A stretch of DNA of 64,000 bases from Bacteroidota bacterium (GCA_023428755.1 JAEYWX010000031.1:28368-92367); one strand, 5' to 3'. Positions 27,545-36,950 are shown, counted from the stretch's first letter. Notes: a model not told the origin generated them from the letters alone. Numbers and translations: made by a program.

Positions 27545-28207
27545 TTGGCCTCCACAAATAAAATAGCTGCACTTTTTAAAAAAGATCTTCTGCTTGAGAT
27601 AAGGCAACAGTACACATTTTATGGCATCTTGCTCTACATCGCCAGTACCATTTTTGTATTGTATTTGGCAATGGGGCAGCCCGAAGCAACTGCATGGAAC
27701 GGGTTGTTCTGGATGAATCTCTTGTTCATTTGCATCAATGCTGTTGCAAAAAGTTTTTTACAGGAAAGCCGTGGACGAATGCTGTATTATTACAGTATTG
27801 CCGGTGCATTGGATTTTATTTTGGCGAAGTTGCTGTACAATGTGTTGCTGATGCTGGTAATGAGCTTGCTCAGTTTACTCATGTTCAGTTTTTTTCTCGG
27901 CTCTCCGTTTCTCAATAACCTGCAGTTTATCGGCATAACCGTTTTAGGCGGAATCAGCATCAGCCTGGTTTTTACTTTACTGGCAGCTATTGCTGCACGG
28001 GCCAATCAAAATGCGGCATTGATGGCCATACTTGGTTTCCCGTTAATTATTCCGCAACTGCTGTTGCTGGTAAAAATTTCGAAAAGCGCCTTTGGCGAAG
28101 TTTTTAATGAAGGCGCACTCAGCCAGTTGGTTTTACTGTTAAGCGGGCTGGATATAATGGTGGTTTTCCTCAGTCTCATTTTGTTTCCCTTTTTGTGGAA
28201 AGATTAG
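27545..28207 (+). CDS. ccmB: Heme exporter/cytochrome c maturation protein CcmB
   Basis: A ~220-residue inner-membrane protein with about six helices. It begins ALFKKDLLLEIRQQY, the CcmB hallmark near the N-terminus, and contains the conserved MNLLFICINAVAKSFLQESRG region. CcmB is the membrane subunit of the CcmAB ABC transporter of system I cytochrome c maturation. I chose TTG 27545 as the start because there is no ATG between the tdk stop and the first conserved residues; an ATG at 27473 overlaps tdk. The ccmA ATPase gene is not adjacent. Confidence 0.8.
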   Translation: MASTNKIAALFKKDLLLEIRQQYTFYGILLYIASTIFVLYLAMGQPEATAWNGLFWMNLLFICINAVAKSFLQESRGRMLYYYSIAGALDFILAKLLYNVLLMLVMSLLSLLMFSFFLGSPFLNNLQFIGITVLGGISISLVFTLLAAIAARANQNAALMAILGFPLIIPQLLLLVKISKSAFGEVFNEGALSQLVLLLSGLDIMVVFLSLILFPFLWKD

Positions 28208-28218
28208 GTGCAACACCC

Positions 28219-28226
28219 TAACTTTG
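28219..28226 (+). promoter_or_regulatory. -7 box between ccmB and ccmC
   Basis: TAACTTTG, 69 bases upstream of the ccmC ATG; it suggests a separate promoter for ccmC-ccmD. Confidence 0.45.
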
Positions 28227-28294
28227 CCGCACCGAAAACGAAGGATAGTAAGTTTAAACACCCTCCGAAAGCGGTTAAAGAATAATCACTCCAT

Positions 28295-28969
28295 ATGCAA
28301 AAATCCTGGTGGAAGATATTGGCAGTCCTGCTGTTGCTTTACACATTTACCGCAGGTTTTCTTATTCAGGTTCCAATCATTGGCAATTTATATCAAACAA
28401 TCCGCAACCTGTTTTTCCATGTACCCATGTGGTTTGGACAGATGATCTTGTTACTGGTGTCCTTGGTTTTTTCTATCAAATACTTACGTTGCGGCAACCT
28501 TGTTGATGATATTAAGGCGAGGGAATACGCCCGTACCGGAATCATTTTTGGTTTACTCGGTCTTATTACCGGAGCCATCTGGGCCAATTTTACCTGGGGC
28601 GAACCCTGGAGCAATGACCCGAAACAAATTGCGGTAGCCATTGCACTTCTTATTTACCTTGCTTATTTTGTTTTACGAAATTCCATGCCCGATATGGATA
28701 AGCGTGCAAGGGTTAGCAGTGTGTACAACATTTTTGCTTATTTCATTTATGTGCCGTTGATTATGGTGTTGCCACGATTAGTACAATCGTTGCATCCGGG
28801 CGGTGAAGGTGTAGAAGGAAATCCGGCATTGAACGGACAAGACCTTGATCCCACCATGCGAATGGTATTTTGGCCCGCAGTAATCGGCTGGACGTTATTA
28901 GGTGTATGGATGACAACCTTGCTCATCCGTGTTTCAAAACTCAAAGAAAAAAACTGGATCAATGCGTAA
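28295..28969 (+). CDS. ccmC: Cytochrome c biogenesis heme-handling protein CcmC/CcsA-like
   Basis: A 224-residue inner-membrane protein with six helices, of the heme-handling (WWD-domain) family that presents heme for cytochrome c maturation. Conserved features: FFHVPMWFGQM with the first heme-ligand His, the periplasmic tryptophan-rich loop WANFTWGEPWSNDPKQ, and PRLVQSLHPGG with the second His. The loop is a variant: the usual WGxxWxWD reads WGEPWSND. It overlaps the ccmD-like ATG by eight bases, so translation is coupled. Confidence 0.86.
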   Translation: MQKSWWKILAVLLLLYTFTAGFLIQVPIIGNLYQTIRNLFFHVPMWFGQMILLLVSLVFSIKYLRCGNLVDDIKAREYARTGIIFGLLGLITGAIWANFTWGEPWSNDPKQIAVAIALLIYLAYFVLRNSMPDMDKRARVSSVYNIFAYFIYVPLIMVLPRLVQSLHPGGEGVEGNPALNGQDLDPTMRMVFWPAVIGWTLLGVWMTTLLIRVSKLKEKNWINA

Positions 28970-29168
28970 ATATTTCGCCCTGCTGATTGCGTTTCTCTGC
29001 TCAGCATTACTGGTAACAGCCCAAACTCCTGCCGATAGCCCAGCTATGGAAGCACATGGAAAAATTTATGTGGTGATGGCTGTATGTCTTACTGTGCTTG
29101 TAGGTCTTGTAATCTACATGGTAATGATCGATCGCAAAGTATCAGCACTGGAAAAAAAGAACGATTAA
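28962..29168 (+). CDS. CcmD-family small membrane protein
   Basis: A 68-residue protein with an N-terminal signal-like helix (KYFALLIAFLCSALLVTAQ) and a second helix IYVVMAVCLTVLVGLVIYMVMI followed by the charged tail DRKVSALEKKND. The position directly after ccmC, the size and the single C-terminal helix with basic tail fit the CcmD family, which stabilises the CcmABC complex. The start is ATG 28962, overlapping the ccmC stop (ATGCGTAA). Confidence 0.75.
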   Translation: MRKYFALLIAFLCSALLVTAQTPADSPAMEAHGKIYVVMAVCLTVLVGLVIYMVMIDRKVSALEKKND

Positions 29169-29202
29169 ACGATTGCTATATTAAATTTTAAAAAACGATT
29201 GT

Positions 29203-30621
29203 ATGTCAACTACGAATTACAGCTTTTTTGGAGCAGTAGAACAAAGCTTTGATAAAGCAGCAGGATTTACCAAATGGGACAAGGGAATTCTTGAACAGAT
29301 CAAACAATGTAACAGTGTTTATCAAATGCGCTTCCCGGTAAAGATGGACGATGGAAGCATTGAAGTGATTGAGGCTTACCGTGTACAACACTCGCAGCAC
29401 AAAACACCTTGTAAAGGCGGTATCCGTTTTTCAATGGAAGTTAACCAGGATGAAGTAATGGCGCTTGCTGCATTGATGACGTATAAATGTGCCATTGTAA
29501 ATGTTCCCTTTGGTGGTGCCAAAGGAGGTATTAAAATCAGTCCCCGCTCACGCTCTGCATATGAACTGGAAAAGATCACCCGTCGCTATACTGCGGAACT
29601 GGTGAAGAAAAATTTCATAGGCCCCGGAATAGATGTTCCTGCGCCAGACTATGGTACAGGAGAGCGTGAAATGGCATGGATCGTTGATACTTACAGTTCG
29701 TTACGCCCCGGCGAAATTGATGCCGCAGGTTGTGTAACGGGCAAGCCTGTGTCACAAGGTGGCGTAAGAGGCCGTCGTGAAGCAACCGGACTTGGAGTTT
29801 TCTACGGTATTCGTGAGGTTTGTAAAATGCCTGATGTGATGAGTAAACTCGGTTTAACAACCGGTATTGAAGGAAAGCGGATCATTATTCAGGGTTTAGG
29901 GAATGTAGGATATCATTCAGCAAAATTCTTTCAGCAGGCAGGCGCTAAAATTGTAGCCTTGGCAGAATATGAGGGAAGTATTTATAATTACGACGGCTTA
30001 GATGTGGATGCGGTATTTAAACATCGGCAGGCAACCAAATCAATCCTCAATTTCCCCGGTGCTACCAATTGTGAAAAGAATACAGACGCACTGGAATTAG
30101 AATGCGACATTTTAATTCCTGCTGCATTGGAAAACGTGATCAATGGTGACAATGCGCCTAAGGTTAAAACCAAAATTATTGGTGAAGCAGCCAACGGCCC
30201 ATTAACACCGGAGGCTGATGAAGTTTTTGCACAGAAAGGCGTATTGGTTGTACCCGATATGTTCCTGAATGCAGGTGGTGTAACCGTTTCTTATTTCGAG
30301 TGGTTGAAGAACCTGAGTCATGTACGTTACGGTCGTTTAGAAAAGCGATTTACAGAAAATCAAAACGCAAACATGCTGGGCCAAGTGGAAGAGTTAACCG
30401 GAAAACGGGTATCCGACAGTATGCGAACAGCAATTATGCACGGCCCTGATGAAGTAGACTTGGTTTACAGTGGCCTGGAAGAAACCATGATCACTGCTGT
30501 AAATGAAGTAATGGAATGCTGGAAACAAACCCCTGCCATCCCTGATATGCGCACAGCTGCATACGTAGTTGCGATTAACAAAGTAGCTACGAGTTATGTT
30601 GAACTTGGCATTTTCCCATAA
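29203..30621 (+). CDS. Glutamate dehydrogenase (Glu/Leu/Phe/Val dehydrogenase family)
   Basis: A 472-residue enzyme interconverting glutamate and 2-oxoglutarate plus ammonia with NAD(P). Motifs: KTPCKGGIRFSMEVNQDEV, the catalytic-Lys motif NVPFGGAKGGIKISP, PAPDYGTGEREMAW with the catalytic Asp, and Rossmann fingerprint IQGLGNVGYHSAKFF. The C-terminal half also has GEAANGPLTPEAD and LNAGGVTVSYFEW. The length is slightly above hexameric NAD-GDHs. It follows the ccm genes after 34 bases and ends at a strong terminator. Confidence 0.92.
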   Translation: MSTTNYSFFGAVEQSFDKAAGFTKWDKGILEQIKQCNSVYQMRFPVKMDDGSIEVIEAYRVQHSQHKTPCKGGIRFSMEVNQDEVMALAALMTYKCAIVNVPFGGAKGGIKISPRSRSAYELEKITRRYTAELVKKNFIGPGIDVPAPDYGTGEREMAWIVDTYSSLRPGEIDAAGCVTGKPVSQGGVRGRREATGLGVFYGIREVCKMPDVMSKLGLTTGIEGKRIIIQGLGNVGYHSAKFFQQAGAKIVALAEYEGSIYNYDGLDVDAVFKHRQATKSILNFPGATNCEKNTDALELECDILIPAALENVINGDNAPKVKTKIIGEAANGPLTPEADEVFAQKGVLVVPDMFLNAGGVTVSYFEWLKNLSHVRYGRLEKRFTENQNANMLGQVEELTGKRVSDSMRTAIMHGPDEVDLVYSGLEETMITAVNEVMECWKQTPAIPDMRTAAYVVAINKVATSYVELGIFP

Positions 30622-30644
30622 ACAGTAAACTATTATTTCGATAC

Positions 30645-30679
30645 AATCCCGTTGGTTACTCATCAACGGGATTTTTTTA
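30645..30679 (+). terminator. Terminator after glutamate dehydrogenase
   Basis: AATCCCGTTG (30645-30654) pairs with CAACGGGAT (30664-30672), followed by seven or more T. The remaining ~230 bases to the next gene hold no visible gene. Confidence 0.85.
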
Positions 30680-30913
30680 TGATTGCTTTTTCATTTCAGC
30701 AGTAAAGCACTGAACACAACGTTAAAAAGGGGATCTTTGGCAGTTCCGCAACAACAAGCCGAACAGAAATCTGTAACTTTAGCATGAACTACGAAAGTCT
30801 TCATAACTGTTTGTTAAATGTGGCTTCACGGTACATCTGAAATGATGTCAGCTTTGTTATTTTACAAACAGAAAGGCACATACTTTGATTCAGAAACACA
30901 TTAAAATCAGATA

Positions 30914-32419
30914 ATGAATATGAAAGCAAAACACATTTTAGTAACCGTACTTGTGAGTGCCGTTACAGCTCTCTCAAGTGTTTTCATCTATGCAAAACTC
31001 AGCAACAAAAACAATTCGGTTACACAAAGCCAGGGACAATTGCCGGTAAACTATGCAGGTTTGTTTGATGGTGGCGGCGCACCCGGCCCGGTTGATTTTG
31101 AAGCGGCAGCCAACTCTACCGTTGCGGCAGTTGTGCATATCAAAACAAAAACAAATCCAACGCAAACAAATAATACACGTCGCCGCAGCCCATTTGGTGA
31201 AATGTTTGGAGATGATTTCTTTGATGATTTCTTTGGAGGCCCTCAAAACACACGTCCGCAAATGGCTAGTGGCAGTGGGGTGTTTATTTCGGCCGATGGT
31301 TATATTGTAACAAACAATCACGTAGTTGATGGTGCTGATGAAGTAACTGTTACACTCAATAATAAAAAACAGTACAAAGCCAAAGTTGTGGCAACTGATG
31401 CAAATACGGATCTGGCTGTTGTAAAAATTGAAGGCAATGGTTTCCCTTACCTGCTTTATGGCAATTCCGATGAAGTGAAGCTTGGCCAATGGGTATTGGC
31501 TGTAGGCTACCCACTTACATTGGAAACAACTGTAACTGCGGGTATTGTTAGTGCCAAATATCGTTTCCTCGGTATCAATCAACGGAAAGCCGGCCGTAAT
31601 GCCAACGTAGTGGAAAGCTTTATTCAAACAGATGCGGCTGTGAACCAGGGTAACAGTGGTGGTGCATTGGTAAATACAAATGGACAATTGATCGGCATCA
31701 ACGCAGCCATTGCTTCTCCTACAGGTACCTACGCAGGTTATTCGTATGCTATACCTGTAAACATTGTAAAGAAAGTGGTGGACGATCTTATCAAATTCGG
31801 AACAGTACAACGTGCATTCCTCGGTATTCGTCCGGAAGCGAATGCAGATGAAAATACAGATTCACAGATCAAGGAAGGCGATGGTGTTGTAATTGGTGAA
31901 GTAATGACCAAAAGTGCTGCAGAAGATGCAGGTTTGAAAAAAGGTGACAAGATCATTAAGCTGGATGGAAAAACAGTTTCTACCTGGTATGAATTAACCG
32001 GCACTGTAGCCAGCTATCGCCCCGGACAAAAAATCAATGTAACCTATTTACGCAATGGGAAAGAAGCTATAGCAGTTCTTACATTGAAAAACAGCAGTGG
32101 TAATACAGAGATTGTGAAAACATCTGCTGCTGATAAATTAGGTGTTGAATTGGAAACACTGGATGCGAAGAAAGCAAAAGAATATGGTGTTGCCGGAGGT
32201 GTTGTTGTAAAAACATTAAGTGATGGTTTAATTGCAGAGCAAACAACCATTAAGAAAGGATTTATTATTATTCGAGCAGGTGGTAAAACCATCAAATCGG
32301 TTGATGATCTGAAAGCGGCAATTGAAAGTGCCGGCAACAGCATTATCATTGAAGGTATTTATCCCGGCTACGAAGGAGTTTACCAATATGCAATTAATGA
32401 TTTGCGAAATGAGCCTTAA
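30914..32419 (+). CDS. DegP/HtrA-type periplasmic serine protease with two PDZ domains
   Basis: A 501-residue envelope quality-control protease/chaperone. An N-terminal membrane or signal segment (residues 7-25) is followed by a trypsin-like domain with the complete triad: His136 in VTNNHVVDG, Asp166 in ANTDLAVVK and Ser248 in QGNSGGALVN. Two PDZ domains follow (about 300-390 and 410-495). The Q-linker/loop near residues 75-110 is rich in acidic and aromatic residues (GDDFFDDFFGG), as usual in Bacteroidota DegP. It is a single-gene unit between two terminators. Confidence 0.93.
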   Translation: MNMKAKHILVTVLVSAVTALSSVFIYAKLSNKNNSVTQSQGQLPVNYAGLFDGGGAPGPVDFEAAANSTVAAVVHIKTKTNPTQTNNTRRRSPFGEMFGDDFFDDFFGGPQNTRPQMASGSGVFISADGYIVTNNHVVDGADEVTVTLNNKKQYKAKVVATDANTDLAVVKIEGNGFPYLLYGNSDEVKLGQWVLAVGYPLTLETTVTAGIVSAKYRFLGINQRKAGRNANVVESFIQTDAAVNQGNSGGALVNTNGQLIGINAAIASPTGTYAGYSYAIPVNIVKKVVDDLIKFGTVQRAFLGIRPEANADENTDSQIKEGDGVVIGEVMTKSAAEDAGLKKGDKIIKLDGKTVSTWYELTGTVASYRPGQKINVTYLRNGKEAIAVLTLKNSSGNTEIVKTSAADKLGVELETLDAKKAKEYGVAGGVVVKTLSDGLIAEQTTIKKGFIIIRAGGKTIKSVDDLKAAIESAGNSIIIEGIYPGYEGVYQYAINDLRNEP

Positions 32420-32439
32420 TTGAAAAGGCAGAAATACAT

Positions 32440-32475
32440 AAAAAAAATCCCCGGAATAATCCGGGGATTTTTTTA
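32440..32475. terminator. Bidirectional terminator between htrA/degP-like gene and amylase
   Basis: AAATCCCCGG (32445-32454) and CCGGGGATTT (32461-32470), with T-runs on both strands. It ends the rightward protease transcript and the leftward amylase transcript. Confidence 0.9.
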
Positions 32476-33762
32476 TTTCACCATTACTTTATAACTCCAC
32501 GGTTCAAGCAGCAGTTGATCTGTGCTTTGGATTTGTTCAGCCGTAAAAATATCTTTAAACATTCCTCTTACACGCATATCATGTAACTGAAAGTGAACCG
32601 CCTGATCAGAAAAATTCAACATCACCAATACCTCATCTTCTTTATTCTTTCGAACAAAACAAAACACCTGATCAGGGTGATCGGTTGCAATGCGCCAGGT
32701 AATACCCTGTTCATGTCCACTTTGCAGGGCCGGGTTTTGTTTTCGTAACTGCAACAGCGTTTGATAAAACTGATGTAATGCAGGAGCAGCAGTCCATTCT
32801 ATTTCATCTTTATCAAAAAACTGTAAGCGCTTTTTGTTCGGCAATTCCTGCCCGCTGTACACTAAAGGAATTCCATCCCATGTACAACTGAAAACAGCCA
32901 ACGGCAACGCCATGTTTCCATACTTTTCATATTCACTTCCGTTCCAGCTGTTTTCATCGTGGTTACTGGTGAAGAAAGAACGCAAGTGATGGGTTGGTTG
33001 CTTTTGCCTGTAACCGCTCAGCACTTTATCCAACTCCACAATTCTCCGATGATTTTTATAATACTCTTCCGAGATATGCATCCAATGCCAGCTGTAACTT
33101 ACATCAAAGGCATGTGCATAAGGCTCATCATTCCATTGATCAAATTCGCCCAGCCAAAACAATGGACGGATCTGATCCAATGCCCGTCTTGCTTCAACCC
33201 AAAAATCAGCAGGCACAAGCATGGCCATATCGCAACGAAAACCGTCAATACCACATTCCTTCACCCAAAACTGCATGGCATCGATCATTGCCTTCCGTAA
33301 CGCAGGGTTATAAAAGTTGAGATGAATTACATCTTCCCAATTGTCAACCGGTGGTTTAAAGTTTCCCTGATGATCTTGTGTGTAGTATTCCGGATTTGAA
33401 ACCGTCCACTCATGATCCCAACCGGTATGATTCGCCACCCAATCAATGATCACCTTCATACCAAGTGCATGAATTTGCTGTACCAAGGCTTTAAATTCGT
33501 CTATTGTTCCGAACTCGGGATTTGTTTGTACATAGCTGGAGCACGCATAGTAACTGCCTAATGTACCTTTTCTGTTTTTAACTGAGATAGGGGTAACGGG
33601 CATAAACCAAAGTACTTCTACACCCATTTCTTTTAAGCGGGGTAAATGGTTTGCAAAAGCAGCAAATGTTCCCGCTGCCGTATATTGACGCAGGTTCACT
33701 TCATAAATATTGGTGGAATGCACCCACGCAGCCGGCTTAAATACAGTAGATTGTTCGCTCAT
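32473..33762 (-). CDS. Alpha-amylase family glycosyl hydrolase (GH13)
   Basis: A 429-residue TIM-barrel enzyme acting on alpha-glucans. GH13 regions: VIIDWVANHTG (region I), GFRCDMAMLVP with the catalytic nucleophile Asp (region II), LFWLGEFDQWN with the acid/base Glu (region III) and FFTSNHDENSW with the transition-state Asp (region IV). A C-terminal beta domain starts near residue 345. No signal peptide is visible, so it is probably cytoplasmic (glycogen or imported oligosaccharides). The start is ATG 33762 (MSEQSTVFKPAAWV); the frame extends 29 codons further but lacks conservation with the family N-terminus. Confidence 0.9.
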   Translation of the reverse strand: MSEQSTVFKPAAWVHSTNIYEVNLRQYTAAGTFAAFANHLPRLKEMGVEVLWFMPVTPISVKNRKGTLGSYYACSSYVQTNPEFGTIDEFKALVQQIHALGMKVIIDWVANHTGWDHEWTVSNPEYYTQDHQGNFKPPVDNWEDVIHLNFYNPALRKAMIDAMQFWVKECGIDGFRCDMAMLVPADFWVEARRALDQIRPLFWLGEFDQWNDEPYAHAFDVSYSWHWMHISEEYYKNHRRIVELDKVLSGYRQKQPTHHLRSFFTSNHDENSWNGSEYEKYGNMALPLAVFSCTWDGIPLVYSGQELPNKKRLQFFDKDEIEWTAAPALHQFYQTLLQLRKQNPALQSGHEQGITWRIATDHPDQVFCFVRKNKEDEVLVMLNFSDQAVHFQLHDMRVRGMFKDIFTAEQIQSTDQLLLEPWSYKVMVK

Positions 33763-33861
33763 AATTCGCCTCAATGATACGAACCAATCGGCAAACGAAC
33801 CATAGTCAATTGTATCAAAAACAGGTTTAGCCCAAAATGAATGAACCAACTTTTAAACCAT

Positions 33862-33869
33862 GTACCTTT
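33862..33869 (+). promoter_or_regulatory. -7 box before ispH
   Basis: TACCTTTG, 19 bases before ATG 33889 and inside the longer open frame starting at 33841; it supports the shorter start. Confidence 0.55.
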
Positions 33870-33888
33870 GCGTCTGTTATCATCCATC

Positions 33889-35115
33889 ATGAAAAAGTTT
33901 GAAGTACCAAATATTTACCGCAGCGATCTCATAACGGCCATCAAAGCCAAACGAAAAGAAGAAGACAAATTAAAAAAAGACTTCTCCCCTACACTATTGG
34001 ATATTGGTCCTGTGCAATTTTACCTGGCCCGTCATTTTGGTTTCTGCTATGGTGTGGAAAATGCGATTGAAATTGCATTTAAAACAATTGAAACGAACCC
34101 CGGCAAACGGATCTTTTTGTTGAGTGAAATGATTCACAACCCGCAGGTAAATGCCACGCTTGTTGAGAAAGGTGTTCAGTTTTTACAGGACACCTATGGA
34201 AAACAGGTAATCCCATTTGAAGAAGTTACGGCAGACGATGTTGTGATCATTCCCGCATTTGGTACCACCCTCGCCATTGAACAGATGCTGAATGAAAAAG
34301 GTATCAGTACAGAAAAATATAACACCACTTGCCCGTTTGTAGAAAAAGTTTGGAACCGGAGTGAGCAAATAGCAGCAAAAGGTTACTCCATTGTTGTACA
34401 CGGTAAACCGAAACATGAAGAAACAAGAGCCACCTTTTCACATGCAAGTTCGCATACCGCCACGGTGATTGTAAACGACATGAATGATGCGATAGAACTT
34501 GGCAAATACATTACAGGTGAAAAACCTGCTGCACAATTCTATGAGGAGTTCAAGGGACTTTATTCTGATGGGTTTGATATCAGTAAAGATTTGCAACGGT
34601 TTGGTGTGGTAAACCAAACTACCCAGCTTGCAAGCGATACACAGGCCATTGCTGAATACCTGAAGGCCTTGGTGATGAAACACTATAACTTAACACCGCA
34701 AACTATCAATGAACGTTTTGCAGATACAAGAGATACACTCTGTTATGCTACCAACGACAATCAAACTGCTGTAACAGGTATGTTAGAAACTGCAGCCGAT
34801 CTGGCAATCATCGTTGGGGGTTACAACAGTTCCAATACAACGCATCTGGTGGAGCTCTGTGAAGAAAAACTGCCTACTTATTTTATTAACGGAGTTGATA
34901 AAATACTGTCGGCTACCGAAATCATGCATTTCAATTTTCATGATAAAAAAGAATATGTTACAAGAGATTTTCTTCCTGCAAAATCACCGATGAAAATTCT
35001 TATCAGCAGTGGTGCTTCCTGTCCCGATTCATTAGTAGAGGCGGTGATGGACAAACTCGCAGCACTTTACAATTGTGAACAAGCATTCAAACAATTAAAA
35101 CAAACGTATCAATAA
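33889..35115 (+). CDS. ispH: 4-hydroxy-3-methylbut-2-enyl diphosphate reductase, long form
   Basis: A 408-residue [4Fe-4S] enzyme that carries out the last step of the MEP isoprenoid pathway. The three cluster cysteines lie in HFGFCYGVENA, YNTTCPFVEKVW and SSGASCPDSLVE; substrate-binding HGKPKHEET and the GGYNSSNTTHL motif are present. It is about 90-100 residues longer than E. coli IspH. The extra N-terminal and internal segments (FYEEFKGLYSDGFD, FADTRDTLCYATNDNQ) resemble cyanobacterial/plastid IspH. The start is ATG 33889, with a promoter box just upstream. Confidence 0.93.
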   Translation: MKKFEVPNIYRSDLITAIKAKRKEEDKLKKDFSPTLLDIGPVQFYLARHFGFCYGVENAIEIAFKTIETNPGKRIFLLSEMIHNPQVNATLVEKGVQFLQDTYGKQVIPFEEVTADDVVIIPAFGTTLAIEQMLNEKGISTEKYNTTCPFVEKVWNRSEQIAAKGYSIVVHGKPKHEETRATFSHASSHTATVIVNDMNDAIELGKYITGEKPAAQFYEEFKGLYSDGFDISKDLQRFGVVNQTTQLASDTQAIAEYLKALVMKHYNLTPQTINERFADTRDTLCYATNDNQTAVTGMLETAADLAIIVGGYNSSNTTHLVELCEEKLPTYFINGVDKILSATEIMHFNFHDKKEYVTRDFLPAKSPMKILISSGASCPDSLVEAVMDKLAALYNCEQAFKQLKQTYQ

Positions 35116-35139
35116 AAAGCGGGGCCTTTCGGCCCCGCT
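35114..35139 (-). terminator. Terminator of the T9SS cargo gene at 35162
   Basis: AGCGGGGCC (35118-35126) and GGCCCCGCT (35131-35139), with a T-run on the minus strand (35114-35118). Its orientation suits the leftward gene ending at 35162; it may also stop ispH transcripts. Confidence 0.75.
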
Positions 35140-35161
35140 ACCTCAATCAACCTCTCTGTTC

Positions 35162-36739
35162 TTACTGAACGATTACCCGCTCTGTAATAGTTTCACCGGT
35201 TTCCCGGAACCAGATCTTTAACAGGTATACTCCCGGTAACAGTTTGTTCATTTGAATGGATTGGCTACGTAATGAACGTTCAGCTCTTATTACTCTGCCT
35301 GTATAATCACTAAGGATCACATCATACAAACCTGCATCTGCCGGAACAGCTATTGTAAACAACCCTTTTGTTGGATTTGGGTAAACGGCCACTGCAATTT
35401 TCTTTGCATTGTTACGTACGGCCCTTACATCACTATATGTAAACCTGCCATCTTTATCAACCAACCGCAACCTGTACAATGCAACTACACCGGTTTGCAA
35501 ATTCATATCAGTAAATTGATACATTGCTTTTTCAGCTTCGGTAGCTTTTGCGTTTACAAATCCAATGCTTGTAAAACTTCCATTACCTGTTTTCCTCTCT
35601 ACATCAAATCCTGCAAAGTTGAATTCCTGCGAAGTTTCCCAGGTAAGCTTTACAGCGTTTGACTGAGCATTCGCAGAAAAGCTTGTAACAGTAACAGGCA
35701 GAACAGAACAGGTATTTGACAGCAGTCCGGTTACATCAGCTCCGGTATAACCCGGTGTTTCAATATTCACCAATGCAATTACGCTTTTGCTTGAATTGGT
35801 ATCACCATAGGCAAACACATAATCAAATGTTCCGTTCAATTGCAGGAATCTGGATTGGAAACCAACCGGAACGCCACCCACTGGTGAAGGATCTGTTACA
35901 AACGGAGTTGCTGCTTTCACCAGGAAATCGGGATGGTCACCTACCAGGTCAATCTGTCCATTCCTGTTCACATCGGCATACAATGTATAGGAACCATAAA
36001 TTACATCCACGCCAGGTGTACCGGCATTCATGTACCTGCTGTCGATAAACAGATTATAAGTTCGGGGATAAACACAATTTACATTACCGGTTACACGTGG
36101 ATCACCAATTACAAATGGAGTATTTCCGCAACTGTAACACTGTACCGGTGTACCACCTGCTGTATTTGCATTGGTTGCCCAGTTAAAAGCTCTTACTTCA
36201 AGATAATCGGAACAATTACAGTTCGCTTTATAAAATGTAATATTCTGAATTATGACACGATATAATTTACCACCTAAGCTTTGTTTATAAATGGTTGCAT
36301 TTGCATAGTTTGGAACAACAGTAAGATCGTAAATATAACTGGTCATTATACCGGTTGTTCCTGCAGTTGTACCAACAGCTCCCAATTCAAATCCAAAAGT
36401 GAGAAATGAATTATCAAGCATATCAAAACCCAAAGCTGTAGTAGTAGGAGCTGCTTTAGTTGAATTATTTATCCGGGGGCAAGGATACGGTGCATCAGCA
36501 ACGGTATGCCATAAATCATACTGATAATCCTTCTCCAGCCACAGATGCAACCAGGTATATTTGGCTCCATTGTTTTCTTCGGCTGTAAAAGCAATATCAA
36601 TTGAATAGTCAACACCTGTTCCGTTTTGAACAGCACGAACATCACTGATCACAATATTTGATACATCGCATTGTGCATGTAAGTTGTTAAGCCACGGCAA
36701 TAATGCCACGAACAACAACAGGAGTAAATTCTTTTTCAT
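35162..36739 (-). CDS. Secreted protein with T9SS type A sorting domain (paralogue 1)
   Basis: A 525-residue protein with signal peptide (1-22, ending NLHAQ). The N-terminal ~340 residues are Cys-containing beta-rich sequence of unknown function (CDVSNIVISDVRAV, then DLVGDHPDFLVKAATPF). A linker domain follows (LTWETSQEFNFAGFDVERK, a fibronectin-like repeat common before T9SS tails), then a type A C-terminal sorting domain: AVYPNPTKGLFTI, VILSDYTGRVI, LLPGVYLLKIW, ITERVIVQ. It is exported by T9SS to the surface or medium. It is closely similar in layout to the next gene, which is on the same strand 287 bases upstream. Confidence 0.85.
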   Translation of the reverse strand: MKKNLLLLLFVALLPWLNNLHAQCDVSNIVISDVRAVQNGTGVDYSIDIAFTAEENNGAKYTWLHLWLEKDYQYDLWHTVADAPYPCPRINNSTKAAPTTTALGFDMLDNSFLTFGFELGAVGTTAGTTGIMTSYIYDLTVVPNYANATIYKQSLGGKLYRVIIQNITFYKANCNCSDYLEVRAFNWATNANTAGGTPVQCYSCGNTPFVIGDPRVTGNVNCVYPRTYNLFIDSRYMNAGTPGVDVIYGSYTLYADVNRNGQIDLVGDHPDFLVKAATPFVTDPSPVGGVPVGFQSRFLQLNGTFDYVFAYGDTNSSKSVIALVNIETPGYTGADVTGLLSNTCSVLPVTVTSFSANAQSNAVKLTWETSQEFNFAGFDVERKTGNGSFTSIGFVNAKATEAEKAMYQFTDMNLQTGVVALYRLRLVDKDGRFTYSDVRAVRNNAKKIAVAVYPNPTKGLFTIAVPADAGLYDVILSDYTGRVIRAERSLRSQSIQMNKLLPGVYLLKIWFRETGETITERVIVQ

Positions 36740-36950
36740 AAAGAACAGTTTTAAGATGACTGAATGCCGGCTCTGTTGAAGAAGTTAAGAGCTACTGTTC
36801 TCGAGAGAGTTACCGGATTAGCAGAAATCAGTAGCGTAAAGTAAATGCTGCATGTTATTTCTTTTTATTAAAGGTATGTACAGTACAATGGCAAAAACAA
36901 TGATGTACATTAGAGGAATACCTGTAAAAGCTGATAGTTATCAGAAAGGT

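Noticed and set aside
30680..30913. Possible small gene or regulatory RNA upstream of the DegP-like gene
   Set aside because: Only an 18-codon frame after a weak TAACTTTA box at 30775-30782; no stable hairpin or conserved motif visible.
30974..31810. 278-codon open frame antisense to the DegP/HtrA gene
   Set aside because: The sense frame has a full catalytic triad and two PDZ domains; the antisense product is Cys/Ile/Tyr-rich without family features, a shadow of codon bias.
32473..33849. Longer amylase start at 33849
   Set aside because: The added 29 residues lack similarity to the family N-terminus and overlap the ispH upstream region; ATG 33762 preferred.
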